Assembly: GCA_963791315.1 (NCBI GenBank) | Contig: CAWBRQ010000004.1 | Span: forward strand, 1-64,000 | DNA: 64,000 nt | Reading direction: 5' to 3' | DNA from: JACCZX01 sp963791315 | Lineage (GTDB): Bacteria; Pseudomonadota; Gammaproteobacteria; Burkholderiales; Burkholderiaceae_F | Part shown: in pieces, positions 50,206-59,633 of the stretch | Layout: the number at the start of each line of letters is the position of its first letter | Numbering within the stretch: the first letter of the stretch is position 1 | Program-made: the position numbers and the translations under genes | Notes under the pieces: model-generated | Seen by the model: the letters and a program-made list of their open reading frames with translations, nothing else | Told to the model about the DNA's origin: nothing | Databases searched by the model: none

Positions 50206-51198
50206 ATGCCACTGAATCCCCCACCGTACGCAGGGCTAACGCCCGACACCGTGCTGAACGCGATCGACAGCACGGGCCTTGTCAGCGATGGCCGCCAGCT
50301 CGCACTGAACAGCTACGAGAATCGCGTCTATCAGGTCGGGCTGGAAGACGGACGTTTCGTCGTGGCCAAGTTCTACCGTCCGGGCCGCTGGTCCGATGCG
50401 CAGATCCGCGAGGAGCACGCGTTCATCGCAGAACTGGCAGAGCACGAGATACCAGCGGTTCCGGCGCTTTCCATCGACGGCAATACGCTGCACTCGTTCG
50501 ATGGCTTTCGCTTCGCTGTTTTCGCGCGCGCAGGCGGCCGAGCGCCAAATATGGACGACCCGAGCGTGCGCGAATGGCTCGGTCGTTTTCTCGGCCGCAT
50601 CCACGCGGTGGGCCGCGTCAGGCCCTACACCGATCGGCCAGCGCTCGATATCGCGACCTTCGGCGTCGAGCCGCGTCGTTTTCTTCTCGAAGGCGATTGG
50701 CTGCCACCCGAGCTGAAAGGCGTGTACGACGGCGTCTCGCAGCAGGCGCTCGACCTGGTCGCCGCCCAGTACGACCGCGGCGCGCATCACTCGTTGAAGC
50801 TGCACGGCGACTGTCACGAAGGCAACGTCCTGTGGACCGACTCGGTCGGCAACGTAGGACCGCACTTCGTCGATTTCGATGACAGCCGGATGGGGCCCGC
50901 GGTGCAGGATTTCTGGATGCTGCTCGGCGCAGGCCGTGCTGAACAGACTGAGAGGCTCGCGGACCTGCTCGAGGGTTATGAAGATTTCGCCGAGTTCGAT
51001 CGTCGCGAACTCGCTCTGATCGAACCGCTGCGAACGCTGCGCCTGCTGCACTACTCCGCATGGGTCGCGCGCCGCTGGGACGACCCCGCATTCCCCGCTG
51101 CGTTTCCGTGGTTCAACACGCCGCGCTACTGGCAGGACCGCATCCTCGAACTACGCGAGCAGATCGCGGCGATGCAGGAGGAAGCCCTCGTCGTCTAG
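50206..51198 (+). CDS. srkA: Stress-response protein kinase A (RdoA/YihE-like)
   Basis: ATG 50206 gives 330 residues. The aminoglycoside-kinase-like fold is marked by a nucleotide-binding strand (NSYENRVYQVGLED, about 37-50, and VVAKFYRPGRW with the ATP-binding Lys), the catalytic loop LKLHGDCHEGNVLW, and the metal Asp in HFVDFDDSRMGP. YihE/SrkA phosphorylates proteins in the envelope-stress response in enterics; the target here is unknown. It stands alone between ilvA and the large FAD oxidase. Confidence 0.9.
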   Translation: MPLNPPPYAGLTPDTVLNAIDSTGLVSDGRQLALNSYENRVYQVGLEDGRFVVAKFYRPGRWSDAQIREEHAFIAELAEHEIPAVPALSIDGNTLHSFDGFRFAVFARAGGRAPNMDDPSVREWLGRFLGRIHAVGRVRPYTDRPALDIATFGVEPRRFLLEGDWLPPELKGVYDGVSQQALDLVAAQYDRGAHHSLKLHGDCHEGNVLWTDSVGNVGPHFVDFDDSRMGPAVQDFWMLLGAGRAEQTERLADLLEGYEDFAEFDRRELALIEPLRTLRLLHYSAWVARRWDDPAFPAAFPWFNTPRYWQDRILELREQIAAMQEEALVV

Positions 51199-51258
51199 CG
51201 TGATGCGAGTCGTTACACTTGCACGCCAAGCACAACGAGCGCGCTTCGGGCAACGAAG

Positions 51259-54200
51259 ATGAACGCCCCGCTGTCCCCTCAATCGATGCGCACACAAGCC
51301 GACGCCGATCACCCGGCGCGACTGCGCGAGATTCCGTACAACTACACGTCGTTCTCGGATCGCGAGATCGTCATGCGCCTGCTCGGAACCGAAGCGTGGC
51401 GCGTTCTCGACGAATTGCGCAGCGAGCGCCGCACTGGACGCTCAGCGCGGATGCTGTACGAAGTGCTCGGCGATATATGGGTCGTCCGCCGCAATCCCTA
51501 CCTGGAAGACGACCTGCTCGATAACCCGAAGCGGCGCGCGGCATTGATCGAAGCGCTGCATCATCGTCTGGCCGAGATCGACAAGCGTCGCGAGCCCGAA
51601 GATGGCGAGCGAGATGCAAAAGTCGGTCAGCTACTGGTGGCCGCGCGCAAGGCGGTTCAGGCCTTCGAATCAGAGTTCCGCGCAATGTGGGATCTGCGCA
51701 AGAAAGCGCGGCGCTTACTGGCGCGCCACACGCGCAACGACAACGTGCGCTTCGACGGCTACGCGCGGGTCACGCATGTGACCGATGCCACCGACTGGCG
51801 GGTCGAGTATCCGTTCGTGGTGCTGCACCCCGATAGTGAAGACGAAATTCCAGGCCTGGTTCGTAGCTGCATCGAGCTTGGCTTGACGATCATTCCGCGC
51901 GGCGGCGCGACCGGATACACCGGCGGCGTGATCCCGCTGACGCCAATGTCGGCAGTGATCAACACCGAGAAGCTCGAGAACTTGTCCGAAGTGGAATCGG
52001 TGTCGCTTCCTGGCGTAAGTACGGCCGTGCCGACCATCGTGTCGGGCGCCGGGGTGGTGACGCGCCGAGTCGCGGAAGCGGCCGAGCGTGCCGGCTACGT
52101 GTTCGCTGTCGACCCAACGTCGGCCGATGCCTCGTGCGTCGGCGGCAATATTGCGATGAATGCCGGCGGCAAGAAGGCGGTGCTCTGGGGCACTGCCGTC
52201 GACAATCTCGCCTGGTGGCGAATGGTCGACCCGCAGGGCAACTGGCTCGAAATCGAGCGCATCAGTCACAACCTCGGCAAGATTCACGACGCGCCGGAAG
52301 CGGTCTTTGATCTGACCTACAAGGATGGGACGCAGCCCGCGGACCGGGCGAAGGTGCTGCGTACCGAGCGTCTTCAGCTCACCGGCGCGCAGTTTCGCAA
52401 GGTGGGTCTCGGCAAGGACGTCACCGATAAATTTCTGGGCGGCGTGCCGGGCGTGCAGAAGGAAGGTTGTGACGGGTTGATCACGTCGGCGCGCTGGATC
52501 GTGCACAAGATGCCGCCGCATGTCCGTACCGTGTGCCTTGAATTTTTCGGGCAGGCGCACGAAGCAATTCCGTCGATCGTCGAGATCACCGATTACCTCG
52601 CTCAGCGTCCTGGCGGAGTATTGCTGGCAGGGCTGGAACACCTGGACGATCGTTACCTACGGGCGGTGGGGTATACGACGAAGTCAAAGCGTGGCAATTT
52701 GCCGAAGATGGTGCTGTTCGGCGACATCGTCGGTGACGACGACGCGGCGGTTGCGCGCGCTTCGTCGGAGGTGGTGCGGCTCGCCAACGCAAGGCACGGC
52801 GAAGGATTCGTCGCCGTCAGTGCGGAGTCTCGAAAGAAGTTCTGGCTCGATCGTGCCAAGACCGCGGCGATCTCCAAGCATACGAACGCTTTCAAGCTGA
52901 ATGAAGACGTCGTCATTCCGCTGCCGAAGATGGGCGATTACACCGCCGCTATCGAGCGCATCAACATCGAGCTATCGCTCGAGAACAAGCTCGAGCTGCT
53001 GGACGAGCTCGGACGGTACTTCGACAGTTCATTCGCGCTCGGCAAGACAGGCGACGCGGAGTTCGACCGCTTGCCACGTGACGAGATCATCGGCGACCGG
53101 CTGGGTGAAGCGCGCGAGCTGCTCGCGTACACACGCGAGCGTTGGCGCTATTTGTTGAACCAACTTGACACGCCGCTGGCTGCTGCGCGTTCCGAGCTGT
53201 CGAGGCTGGGACTGACCCACCTGGTGGGCGAGTTCGAGCGCCGCGTTGGCGCCAGCAGTGCCGTCAGCGTATTCGACGTCTTGCAGGATCACACGATCCG
53301 CGCTTCGTGGAAGACCGAAGTACGGGCGCCGCTGCACCGCATCTTTTCCGGCGATGCGTTCGCGCCAGTTCTTGCGGAAGCCGACGCGATTCACAAGCGC
53401 GTGTTACGCGGCCGCGTGTTCGTAGCGCTACACATGCACGCAGGCGACGGCAACGTTCACACCAATATCCCCGTGAATTCCGACAACTACGTGATGCTGC
53501 AACGGGCAAATGCCGCGGTGGCTCGCATCATGCAGATCGCGCGCGACCTGGGCGGCGTGATCTCAGGCGAGCACGGCATCGGCATCACGAAGCTCGAGTT
53601 CCTGACCGACGAAGAGACATCGGGTTTTCGTCGCTACAAGAATGCAATCGATCCGGAAGGCCGTTTCAACAAGGGCAAGCTGATGCCCGGCGCAGACATG
53701 TCGAACGCGTACACGCCGAGCTTCGGCCTGATGGGCCACGAGTCGCTGATCATGCAGCAGAGCGACATCGCGAGCATTGCCGATGCGATCAAAGACTGCC
53801 TGCGTTGCGGCAAGTGCAAGCCGGTGTGCACGACGCACGTACCGCGCGCAAATCTGCTTTATTCGCCGCGCGACAAGATTCTGGCGACGTCTCTGTTGAT
53901 CGAGGCGTTCCTGTACGAAGAGCAAACGCGACGTGGCATTTCGATCAGGCATTGGGATGAATTTTCGGACGTTGCCGACCACTGCACCGTGTGCCATAAG
54001 TGTGAATCGCCGTGTCCGGTCGATATCGATTTCGGCGATGTCAGCATGGCGATGCGTGACCTGCTTCGCCGCATGGGCAAGAAAAAGTTCAACGCGGGCG
54101 CGTGGGCGTCCATGTTTTTCCTGAACGCCACTAATCCGCAAACGATCAAAGTCGTCCGCACCGTTCTGCTCGAGTGGGGCTTCAAGCTGCAGCGCTTCGG

Positions 54201-55212
54201 CAATCAGTTTTTCAGGCCGGCGGCCGCGCTGCAGGTGCGCCGCCCGCCGTCGACGACTGGCGGCAGGCCGAAGATGACCGAGCAGATCGTTCACTTCATC
54301 AACAAGAAGATGCCGGGCAATCTGCCGAAGAAAACGGCGCGCGCGCTGCTCGATATCGAAGACTCGCGCTACGTCCCGATCATTCGCGATCCGCAGCAGA
54401 CGACCAGCGAAACCGAAGCGGTGTTTTACTTTCCCGGCTGCGGCTCGGAGCGTTTGTTCTCACAGGTCGGGTTGGCAACACAGGCGATGCTGTGGCACGC
54501 CGGCGTGCAGACGGTGCTGCCGCCCGGGTATCTGTGCTGCGGCTATCCGCAGCGCGGTGCCGGGCAGTTCGACAAAGCCGAGAAGATCATCACCGACAAT
54601 CGCGTCTTGTTCCATCGCGTCGCCAACACGCTGAACTATCTGGACATCAAGACCGTGGTCGTCAGTTGCGGCACGTGCTACGACCAGCTGCAGGGCTACA
54701 AGTTCGAGGAGATTTTTCCAGGCTGCCGCATCATTGACATCCACGAATACCTGCTAGAAAAGAATATCCGCATCGATGGGATCACCGGAGTGCGATACAT
54801 GTATCACGATCCGTGCCATACACCGATGAAGCTGCAGGCGCCGCTGAAGACAGTCAACGCGCTGGTGAAGACAGTCGATAACGTCGCAATCGAAAACAAC
54901 GACCGCTGTTGCGGTGAATCCGGAACGTTCGCGATCGCGCGGCCTGACGTGGCGACGCAAGTGCGCTTCCGCAAGGAGCGCGAAGTCCGCGCCGGGGCCG
55001 ACAGGCTGCGTGCCGATGGATTCGACGGCGAAGTAAAGGTGCTGACGTCGTGCCCATCCTGCTTGCAGGGACTCAAGCGCTACAACCACGATGCCGAGAT
55101 CGACGCCGACTACATCGTCGTTGAAATGGCCCGCCACGTGCTCGGCGCTGACTGGCTGCCGGCGTACGTGGAGCGCGCCAATCACGGCGGCATCGAACGC
55201 GTGCTGGTGTAA
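51259..55212 (+). CDS. Giant FAD/Fe-S oxidase: DUF3683 + FAD-linked oxidase + ferredoxin + CCG domains
   Basis: 1317 residues. DUF3683 occupies about 15-150. An FAD_binding_4 domain follows (LTIIPRGGATGYTGG, about 211-225). The FAD-oxidase C-domain spans about 520-810, with the flavin segment ISGEHGIGITKLEFL. A 4Fe-4S ferredoxin region has CLRCGKCKPVC (about 848) and CTVCHKCESPCPVD (about 910). Two CCG modules have FYFPGCGSE (about 1056), CCGYP (about 1093) and CCGESG (about 1217). The architecture fuses GlcD/GlcF- or Dld/LldE-like subunits into one protein and likely oxidises a 2-hydroxyacid with electrons passing to the quinone pool. It is common in betaproteobacteria; the substrate is unassigned. 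Confidence 0.9.
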   Translation: MNAPLSPQSMRTQADADHPARLREIPYNYTSFSDREIVMRLLGTEAWRVLDELRSERRTGRSARMLYEVLGDIWVVRRNPYLEDDLLDNPKRRAALIEALHHRLAEIDKRREPEDGERDAKVGQLLVAARKAVQAFESEFRAMWDLRKKARRLLARHTRNDNVRFDGYARVTHVTDATDWRVEYPFVVLHPDSEDEIPGLVRSCIELGLTIIPRGGATGYTGGVIPLTPMSAVINTEKLENLSEVESVSLPGVSTAVPTIVSGAGVVTRRVAEAAERAGYVFAVDPTSADASCVGGNIAMNAGGKKAVLWGTAVDNLAWWRMVDPQGNWLEIERISHNLGKIHDAPEAVFDLTYKDGTQPADRAKVLRTERLQLTGAQFRKVGLGKDVTDKFLGGVPGVQKEGCDGLITSARWIVHKMPPHVRTVCLEFFGQAHEAIPSIVEITDYLAQRPGGVLLAGLEHLDDRYLRAVGYTTKSKRGNLPKMVLFGDIVGDDDAAVARASSEVVRLANARHGEGFVAVSAESRKKFWLDRAKTAAISKHTNAFKLNEDVVIPLPKMGDYTAAIERINIELSLENKLELLDELGRYFDSSFALGKTGDAEFDRLPRDEIIGDRLGEARELLAYTRERWRYLLNQLDTPLAAARSELSRLGLTHLVGEFERRVGASSAVSVFDVLQDHTIRASWKTEVRAPLHRIFSGDAFAPVLAEADAIHKRVLRGRVFVALHMHAGDGNVHTNIPVNSDNYVMLQRANAAVARIMQIARDLGGVISGEHGIGITKLEFLTDEETSGFRRYKNAIDPEGRFNKGKLMPGADMSNAYTPSFGLMGHESLIMQQSDIASIADAIKDCLRCGKCKPVCTTHVPRANLLYSPRDKILATSLLIEAFLYEEQTRRGISIRHWDEFSDVADHCTVCHKCESPCPVDIDFGDVSMAMRDLLRRMGKKKFNAGAWASMFFLNATNPQTIKVVRTVLLEWGFKLQRFGNQFFRPAAALQVRRPPSTTGGRPKMTEQIVHFINKKMPGNLPKKTARALLDIEDSRYVPIIRDPQQTTSETEAVFYFPGCGSERLFSQVGLATQAMLWHAGVQTVLPPGYLCCGYPQRGAGQFDKAEKIITDNRVLFHRVANTLNYLDIKTVVVSCGTCYDQLQGYKFEEIFPGCRIIDIHEYLLEKNIRIDGITGVRYMYHDPCHTPMKLQAPLKTVNALVKTVDNVAIENNDRCCGESGTFAIARPDVATQVRFRKEREVRAGADRLRADGFDGEVKVLTSCPSCLQGLKRYNHDAEIDADYIVVEMARHVLGADWLPAYVERANHGGIERVLV

Positions 55213-55214
55213 CC

Positions 55215-55649
55215 GTGAAGCTGGCCGACTGCGAGCTATGTAGGAGTGACGGCGGCACCATTGTGCTGGCCAACGAGTGGCTGCGCGTCACGTTGGTCGA
55301 TGAGCCCAATTACCCCGGCTATGTGCGGGTGATCTGGAACGAGCATGTGCGCGAGATGACCGAGCTCAGCGATGATGAGCGGCTGCGGTTGATGCGCACG
55401 GTGTTCGCGGTCGAAGACGCGCAAATTGAGGTGCTCGAGCCGCTGAAAATGAATATCGCCAGCTTGGGCAACATGACTCCACATCTGCATTGGCATGTCA
55501 TTGCCCGCTTCGCTGACGACCTGCATTACCCGCAGCCCGTGTGGGGTGCACCGCAGCGCACCCCCAACGATCAGACGCTGCTGGCGCGGCGCGCGCTAGT
55601 CGATCGGCTGCGCGAAGTGATTGCGGAAAAAGTTTCGCGCGTTAGCTAA
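55215..55649 (+). CDS. HIT-family nucleotide hydrolase/transferase
   Basis: 144 residues from GTG 55215, two bases after the oxidase stop. The histidine triad is T-P-H-L-H-W-H-V-I (about 91-99). Upstream strands VLANEWLRVTLVDEPNYPGY and WNEHVREMTELS are family-typical. HIT proteins hydrolyse purine phosphoramidates or dinucleotide polyphosphates; the specific substrate cannot be told. It ends 16 bases before the convergent Bax-inhibitor gene. Confidence 0.9.
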   Translation: MKLADCELCRSDGGTIVLANEWLRVTLVDEPNYPGYVRVIWNEHVREMTELSDDERLRLMRTVFAVEDAQIEVLEPLKMNIASLGNMTPHLHWHVIARFADDLHYPQPVWGAPQRTPNDQTLLARRALVDRLREVIAEKVSRVS

Positions 55650-55653
55650 TGCG

Positions 55654-55667
55654 AGGCCCCAGGGCCT
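55654..55667. terminator. Short palindrome between convergent genes
   Basis: AGGCCC-CA-GGGCCT is a perfect 14-base dyad in the 16 bases separating the HIT and Bax-inhibitor stops. A small GC hairpin here could stop transcription from both sides, but the loop is tight and there is no T-run, so the terminator call is tentative. Confidence 0.3.
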
Positions 55668-56358
55668 AGTCGGAGTTGCCGCCGAAAATTCCGAGCAGTG
55701 CAAGCAGGCTCTGAAACACGTTGAACAGGCTCAGATAGATACCCAGCGTTGCGGTGATGTAGTTCGTCTCTTCGCCGTCGCGCACGCGCTTCAGGTCATA
55801 CAAGATGAACGCGGTAAAGATGCCGACCGCAAGCACCATCATCGTCAGCATCAGCGCGCTCGACTGTATGAAAAAGTTGGCGATCATTCCGACGAACACC
55901 ATGACCGCGCCTACGAAAAGCCACTTGCCCATCGTCGACAAATCGCGCTTGATGACGGTCGACAGCGCTGCCATCCCGAAAAAGACCGCGCCCGTTCCGG
56001 CGAACGCGACCATGATCAAGCTCGCACCATTGCTCAGGCCAAGCACCGCACCGAGCAGCCGCGACAGCATCAGGCCCATGAAAAACGTGAACCCCAGCAA
56101 GATCGGAACGCCCAGTGCTGAGTTCTTCGTCTTCTCAATGGCGAACATGAGTCCAAAGGCGCCCCCGAGAAAGACGATCAGGCTGATGCCGGGTGACATC
56201 GATCGCACGATTCCGGTCGACACTCCGAGCCACGCGCCCAGGACGGTGGGAACCATCGACAACGCCAACAGCCAATAGGTATTGCGCAGTACCCGATTGC
56301 GCTCGACAACCAGCGCATCGGAATCGCGATAGCCAGAAGTTTGCAGGCTGGGATTCAT
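55666..56358 (-). CDS. Bax inhibitor-1 / YccA family membrane protein
   Basis: ATG 56358 gives 230 residues with seven membrane helices. The N-terminal cytoplasmic part is LVVERNRVLRNTYWLLALSM. Family hallmarks are FAGTGAVFFGMAALSTVIKRD and the YLSLFNVFQSLLALLGIFGG end. YccA-like proteins inhibit or are substrates of FtsH and are ubiquitous. The gene is alone, convergent with the HIT gene and about 107 bases downstream of the small coaX-linked membrane-protein gene, same strand. Confidence 0.92.
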   Translation of the reverse strand: MNPSLQTSGYRDSDALVVERNRVLRNTYWLLALSMVPTVLGAWLGVSTGIVRSMSPGISLIVFLGGAFGLMFAIEKTKNSALGVPILLGFTFFMGLMLSRLLGAVLGLSNGASLIMVAFAGTGAVFFGMAALSTVIKRDLSTMGKWLFVGAVMVFVGMIANFFIQSSALMLTMMVLAVGIFTAFILYDLKRVRDGEETNYITATLGIYLSLFNVFQSLLALLGIFGGNSD

Positions 56359-56464
56359 AGGTTCTCCAATAGATGATCGGTGACGCGTAACGGTCCGCGG
56401 CAACAGTTTAGCTTGTCATTTGAGCGGTCGGGCGCGGGACCGACCGATGGCAAACCCCTGGCCG

Positions 56465-56689
56465 CTACTGCCCGATCGCCGAATCTGGGCCGCCACTTTT
56501 TGCCTGGCTCGCACGCTCACGCAGCTTCTGCACTTCTTTTTCGCTAAGTACGCGAAAACGCTCGGCCTGGATCTGGCGCGCCACGCGCTCCGGTTCGCGA
56601 CCACTTTCGCCGACGCGCCCGAACGCACCCTGCTGCCACGCGAACAGCGCAAGGTTCAGCAATACCAAGATGAGAAACGCGAGTTTCAT
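56465..56689 (-). CDS. Small coaX-linked membrane protein
   Basis: 74 residues. MKLAFLILVLLNLALFAWQQ is an uncleaved membrane helix, followed by a short charged domain with the conserved series REPERVARQIQAERFRVL. Proteins with this head, often with a C-terminal SPOR domain, follow coaX in betaproteobacteria; here no SPOR domain is present and the gene ends early. Start codon overlaps the coaX stop (ATGA), so the genes are translationally coupled. Function unknown. Confidence 0.75.
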   Translation of the reverse strand: MKLAFLILVLLNLALFAWQQGAFGRVGESGREPERVARQIQAERFRVLSEKEVQKLRERASQAKSGGPDSAIGQ

Positions 56690-57507
56690 TGTTCCTTCGA
56701 ATCGAATTGCGCGCGCAGTGCAAGGCCGCGCAAGACAAGATTATGTTCGATCTCTGCGGCCATCGACAGGCGCGTCAGCAGTACCTCGGCATGGCCGCCG
56801 GTCAGAATCAGGCGCGGTTCGGCATACAGATGCACGGCAAAGCGATGCCAGATCCGATACACCAGGCCGGCCTGAGCATCGAGCACGCCGGTAACAATGG
56901 CCGCATCGGTGTTGTCCGGAAAGTCTGCGACGTTCGCGGAAAAATCGGCGTCAGCGTGAGGCAGGCCCGCCGTGCGAAGCGCGAGGGAGTCGAGCATCAG
57001 GCGCACACCGGGCGCGATCACGCCGCCGATGAATTTCCCGACAAATCTTGTTTGCTCGTCATCGCCATCCGCATCGACACAATCGATGGTCGTAGCAGTG
57101 CCGGCGTTAACGACTACGAGCGAGCGTGCCGCGCCTTGCAAATTCGATGTCGAGCACGCTCCCAAAAGGCAGTGCCAGCGATCAGCGCCGAGCTGCGTCG
57201 GGTTGCGATATCCATTGGTCAGCACAATCGGCCCAGCGAACTGTCTCTGCGAGCGCAGCCACCGGACCGGCTGCGACTGTGCCATCTGGGCTGCCTGTTC
57301 GACGGCGGCAACAACCTGCGCGTCAGCGACGTTGCAAGCGAAAACCTGTGTGCCGGGCGCCACACTGTTCCGCCAGTGCTCCAGCAGACACGCGGCGATT
57401 TCACTGACGCCTTGGTGCGACTGCCTTTGCGGCGCGCGCAGTTCTCCGTTCGCCGCCATCTGCGCCCATTTGATCGCCGAGTTACCGACGTCGACCAACA
57501 GCGTCAT
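56686..57507 (-). CDS. coaX: Type III pantothenate kinase
   Basis: 273 residues. The ASKHA-fold phosphate loops are MTLLVDVGNSAIKWAQM (1-17) and VNAGTATTIDCVDADG (about 130-145); the substrate region LGADRWHCLLGA and GGVIAPGVRLMLDSLA are characteristic of CoaX. It phosphorylates pantothenate in CoA synthesis, is insensitive to CoA feedback and needs a monovalent cation. It overlaps birA upstream and the small membrane-protein gene downstream, each by four bases, the standard betaproteobacterial order. Confidence 0.94.
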   Translation of the reverse strand: MTLLVDVGNSAIKWAQMAANGELRAPQRQSHQGVSEIAACLLEHWRNSVAPGTQVFACNVADAQVVAAVEQAAQMAQSQPVRWLRSQRQFAGPIVLTNGYRNPTQLGADRWHCLLGACSTSNLQGAARSLVVVNAGTATTIDCVDADGDDEQTRFVGKFIGGVIAPGVRLMLDSLALRTAGLPHADADFSANVADFPDNTDAAIVTGVLDAQAGLVYRIWHRFAVHLYAEPRLILTGGHAEVLLTRLSMAAEIEHNLVLRGLALRAQFDSKEQ

Positions 57508-58346
57508 TGCCGCACCGACACGTCTCCCACGCTGACAGCGTGGCGTTGCCCTTCGGCTTCAATGACCAGGCGGCCGTGACGATCGACCTCGATCACGCGG
57601 CCGCGCCGGACGCCTGGCCCGTCGTGCAGCACATCGACGCATTCACCGCGGAATTCGAGTAGCTGATTGAAGCGCGCGCGAAAGGGATCGAAACCGTCCC
57701 GCATGAAGCGCGCCGCTGCGCTAAAGATTGCGCTCGCGAACAGCCCGATCCACTGCTCGCGCGAGCGCTGGACGGCCGCATCCAGCAGTTGGTCGAGCGC
57801 GATTACCGGCTGCCCTATCGAGCGTCGCATCGCTTCGTCCAGATGAACATTGATACCTACACCCACCACCAGCGTGTGCTGTGCATCGCGATCGGCCACA
57901 AGCTCAGTCAGAATGCCTCCCAGCTTGCAGCCCTGAATGCGAACATCGTTCGGCCACTTGAGCTGCGCTGCGATGCCACACTCAGCGAGACTCTCGGCCA
58001 GCGCAACACCGCACACCAGGGTTATCGCCGGCAGCGATTGCGAAGCGTCGGCAATGGGAATCGCAACGCTAAACAACAACGCATCGCCGGGCGCCGCACG
58101 CCACTGTCGCTCTTTACGTCCGCGGCCGCCGCTTTGAAAATCAGCGGCACGCAGTAGACGGTGGGCCGGCTGTTGCACCCTGGCGCGGCCGACCAGGTCG
58201 GCGTTCGTGGACACCGTCACGGCTACCGCCTCTGCCGCGCAATGGTTACTCCATTCGGGCGCCAGTGCTTCGGCGATCGCTGCCGCAGAAAGCGGCGACG
58301 CACCGGCTTGAGCCAAGGGCTGCATTGAATTCAGCATTGCAAGCAA
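57504..58346 (-). CDS. birA: Biotin--[acetyl-CoA-carboxylase] ligase
   Basis: 280 residues. The catalytic loop is SGGRGRKERQW (biotinyl-AMP binding, about 72-82), then LKWPNDVRIQGCKLGGIL (about 128-145), VVGVGINVH and a C-terminal SH3-like domain (RGRVIEVDRHGRLVIEAEGQ). There is no N-terminal HTH: the first ~40 residues have no DNA-binding motif, so it is the monofunctional form, not the E. coli type repressor. It biotinylates BCCP. It overlaps coaX downstream. The start might be one of several nearby Met codons (58346 or 58337). Confidence 0.92.
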   Translation of the reverse strand: MLAMLNSMQPLAQAGASPLSAAAIAEALAPEWSNHCAAEAVAVTVSTNADLVGRARVQQPAHRLLRAADFQSGGRGRKERQWRAAPGDALLFSVAIPIADASQSLPAITLVCGVALAESLAECGIAAQLKWPNDVRIQGCKLGGILTELVADRDAQHTLVVGVGINVHLDEAMRRSIGQPVIALDQLLDAAVQRSREQWIGLFASAIFSAAARFMRDGFDPFRARFNQLLEFRGECVDVLHDGPGVRRGRVIEVDRHGRLVIEAEGQRHAVSVGDVSVRQ

Positions 58347-58457
58347 ACAATCGTCTCCAAAATCTGATCCCCTTCACACGGCAATCGAATTTAACATCGG
58401 TTCCCTCGTCATTACGCGCGGTTGTCAGTGCGCGCACATGCATCCGACAATGGTTTC

Positions 58458-59627
58458 ATGACGCCTTTGCACTTCACCGGCAAGCCCTGGCATTCGCGGA
58501 GTTCACCGCTAGCGCGCGCTGCTTGTGCGACGTATGCACTGCTGCTGCTCTATGCGGGGTTGGCACCCTGGAGCGGCTGGCGTGATCTTGGCTTGAATCC
58601 GTTCGCGTATTTATCGGCGCCGATTCCTGCGCATGTCACGAACTTCGATCTCGTCGTCAATGTGCTCGCCTATCTACCGTTCGGTGCGTTGCTGGTATTC
58701 GCGCTGCACCCGGCCAAGCGCGGGATGACTGCCGTGTTGATCGCGCTATCGCTCGGGCTATTGCTCGCCGCCTTTGTCGAGGCGGCGCAAACTTTCTTGC
58801 CGACGCGGATTCCGTCGAACCTCGATCTACTGACCAACACCGCCGGCGCCGCGTTGGGAGCCCTGATCGCGGCGCCCTTCGCTTCAAACGTGATCGATCG
58901 CGGCCGATTGGCCGATTGGCGGCTACGTTGGTTCGAACGCGATGCATCGCTGTTGCTGCTGCTGATCGCGGCGTGGCCCGCCGCGCAAATCTATCCGGAG
59001 CCGATGTTGTTCGGCAACGGCAACATCACAAGCACGCTGAGCGCGCTGGTGACGGCGTTGGGTGCGATGCTGCCAATCGACGATGCGGTGTTCGCTGTGA
59101 CCGAGTTTGCCGATTCTTTCGAAGTGGCCGAATTCACACTGGCCGAGGCGTTCGTGGTGGCGGCGGCGGTTCTTGCGGTGGGGCTCACGTTCAATTCGAC
59201 CATGCGACCCAATGCACCGCGAGTGAAGCTCCTACTAGCGCTGCTAGTGGTCGCCCTGTTGTCCAAGACCCTCGGCAATGCGGTGCAGTTTGGTCCGGAG
59301 CGCGCATTGGCGTGGCTGACGCCTGGCGCTTACGGTGGGCTGGCGCTCGGGGTCCTCTCGCTATTGGCTGCCAGCGCCGGACCGCGCATCTGGTCCGCGC
59401 GCTTCGCGATGCTGGCGCTTGTCGCACTCGTCGTGGCAGTCAATCTTGTGCCGGAAAATCCGTACTACATTGATGCCATCAGCGCGTGGCGCCAAGGCAA
59501 GTTGCTGAACTTCAATGCGCTGGCGCACTGGCTGTCACTGCTGTGGCCGTATGCCTTGGGTTTCGGGCTCGTCATTGCGCTTTTGCCGAACGCCGCGGCT
59601 CGGCGCGGCTCCCCTGCGTCCCTATAA
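58458..59627 (+). CDS. VanZ-family membrane protein
   Basis: ATG 58458 gives 389 residues with about ten membrane helices. The N-terminal VanZ core (about 20-150) has the motif FDLVVNVLAYLPFGALLVFAL followed by FVEAAQTFLPTRIPSNLDLLTNTAGAA, in which the Glu and Asn/Asp positions match VanZ. The second half (about 180-385) consists of further helices that do not match VanZ; classic VanZ has about 160 residues. VanZ proteins lower sensitivity to teicoplanin in Gram-positives; in proteobacteria the role is unknown. Divergent from birA by about 110 bases. Confidence 0.82.
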   Translation: MTPLHFTGKPWHSRSSPLARAACATYALLLLYAGLAPWSGWRDLGLNPFAYLSAPIPAHVTNFDLVVNVLAYLPFGALLVFALHPAKRGMTAVLIALSLGLLLAAFVEAAQTFLPTRIPSNLDLLTNTAGAALGALIAAPFASNVIDRGRLADWRLRWFERDASLLLLLIAAWPAAQIYPEPMLFGNGNITSTLSALVTALGAMLPIDDAVFAVTEFADSFEVAEFTLAEAFVVAAAVLAVGLTFNSTMRPNAPRVKLLLALLVVALLSKTLGNAVQFGPERALAWLTPGAYGGLALGVLSLLAASAGPRIWSARFAMLALVALVVAVNLVPENPYYIDAISAWRQGKLLNFNALAHWLSLLWPYALGFGLVIALLPNAAARRGSPASL

Positions 59628-59633
59628 TTGCGC

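Noticed and set aside
59623..59628. TATAAT box giving a leaderless ferredoxin transcript
   Set aside because: It overlaps the VanZ stop codon and has no -35 element at the proper distance; co-transcription with VanZ is simpler.
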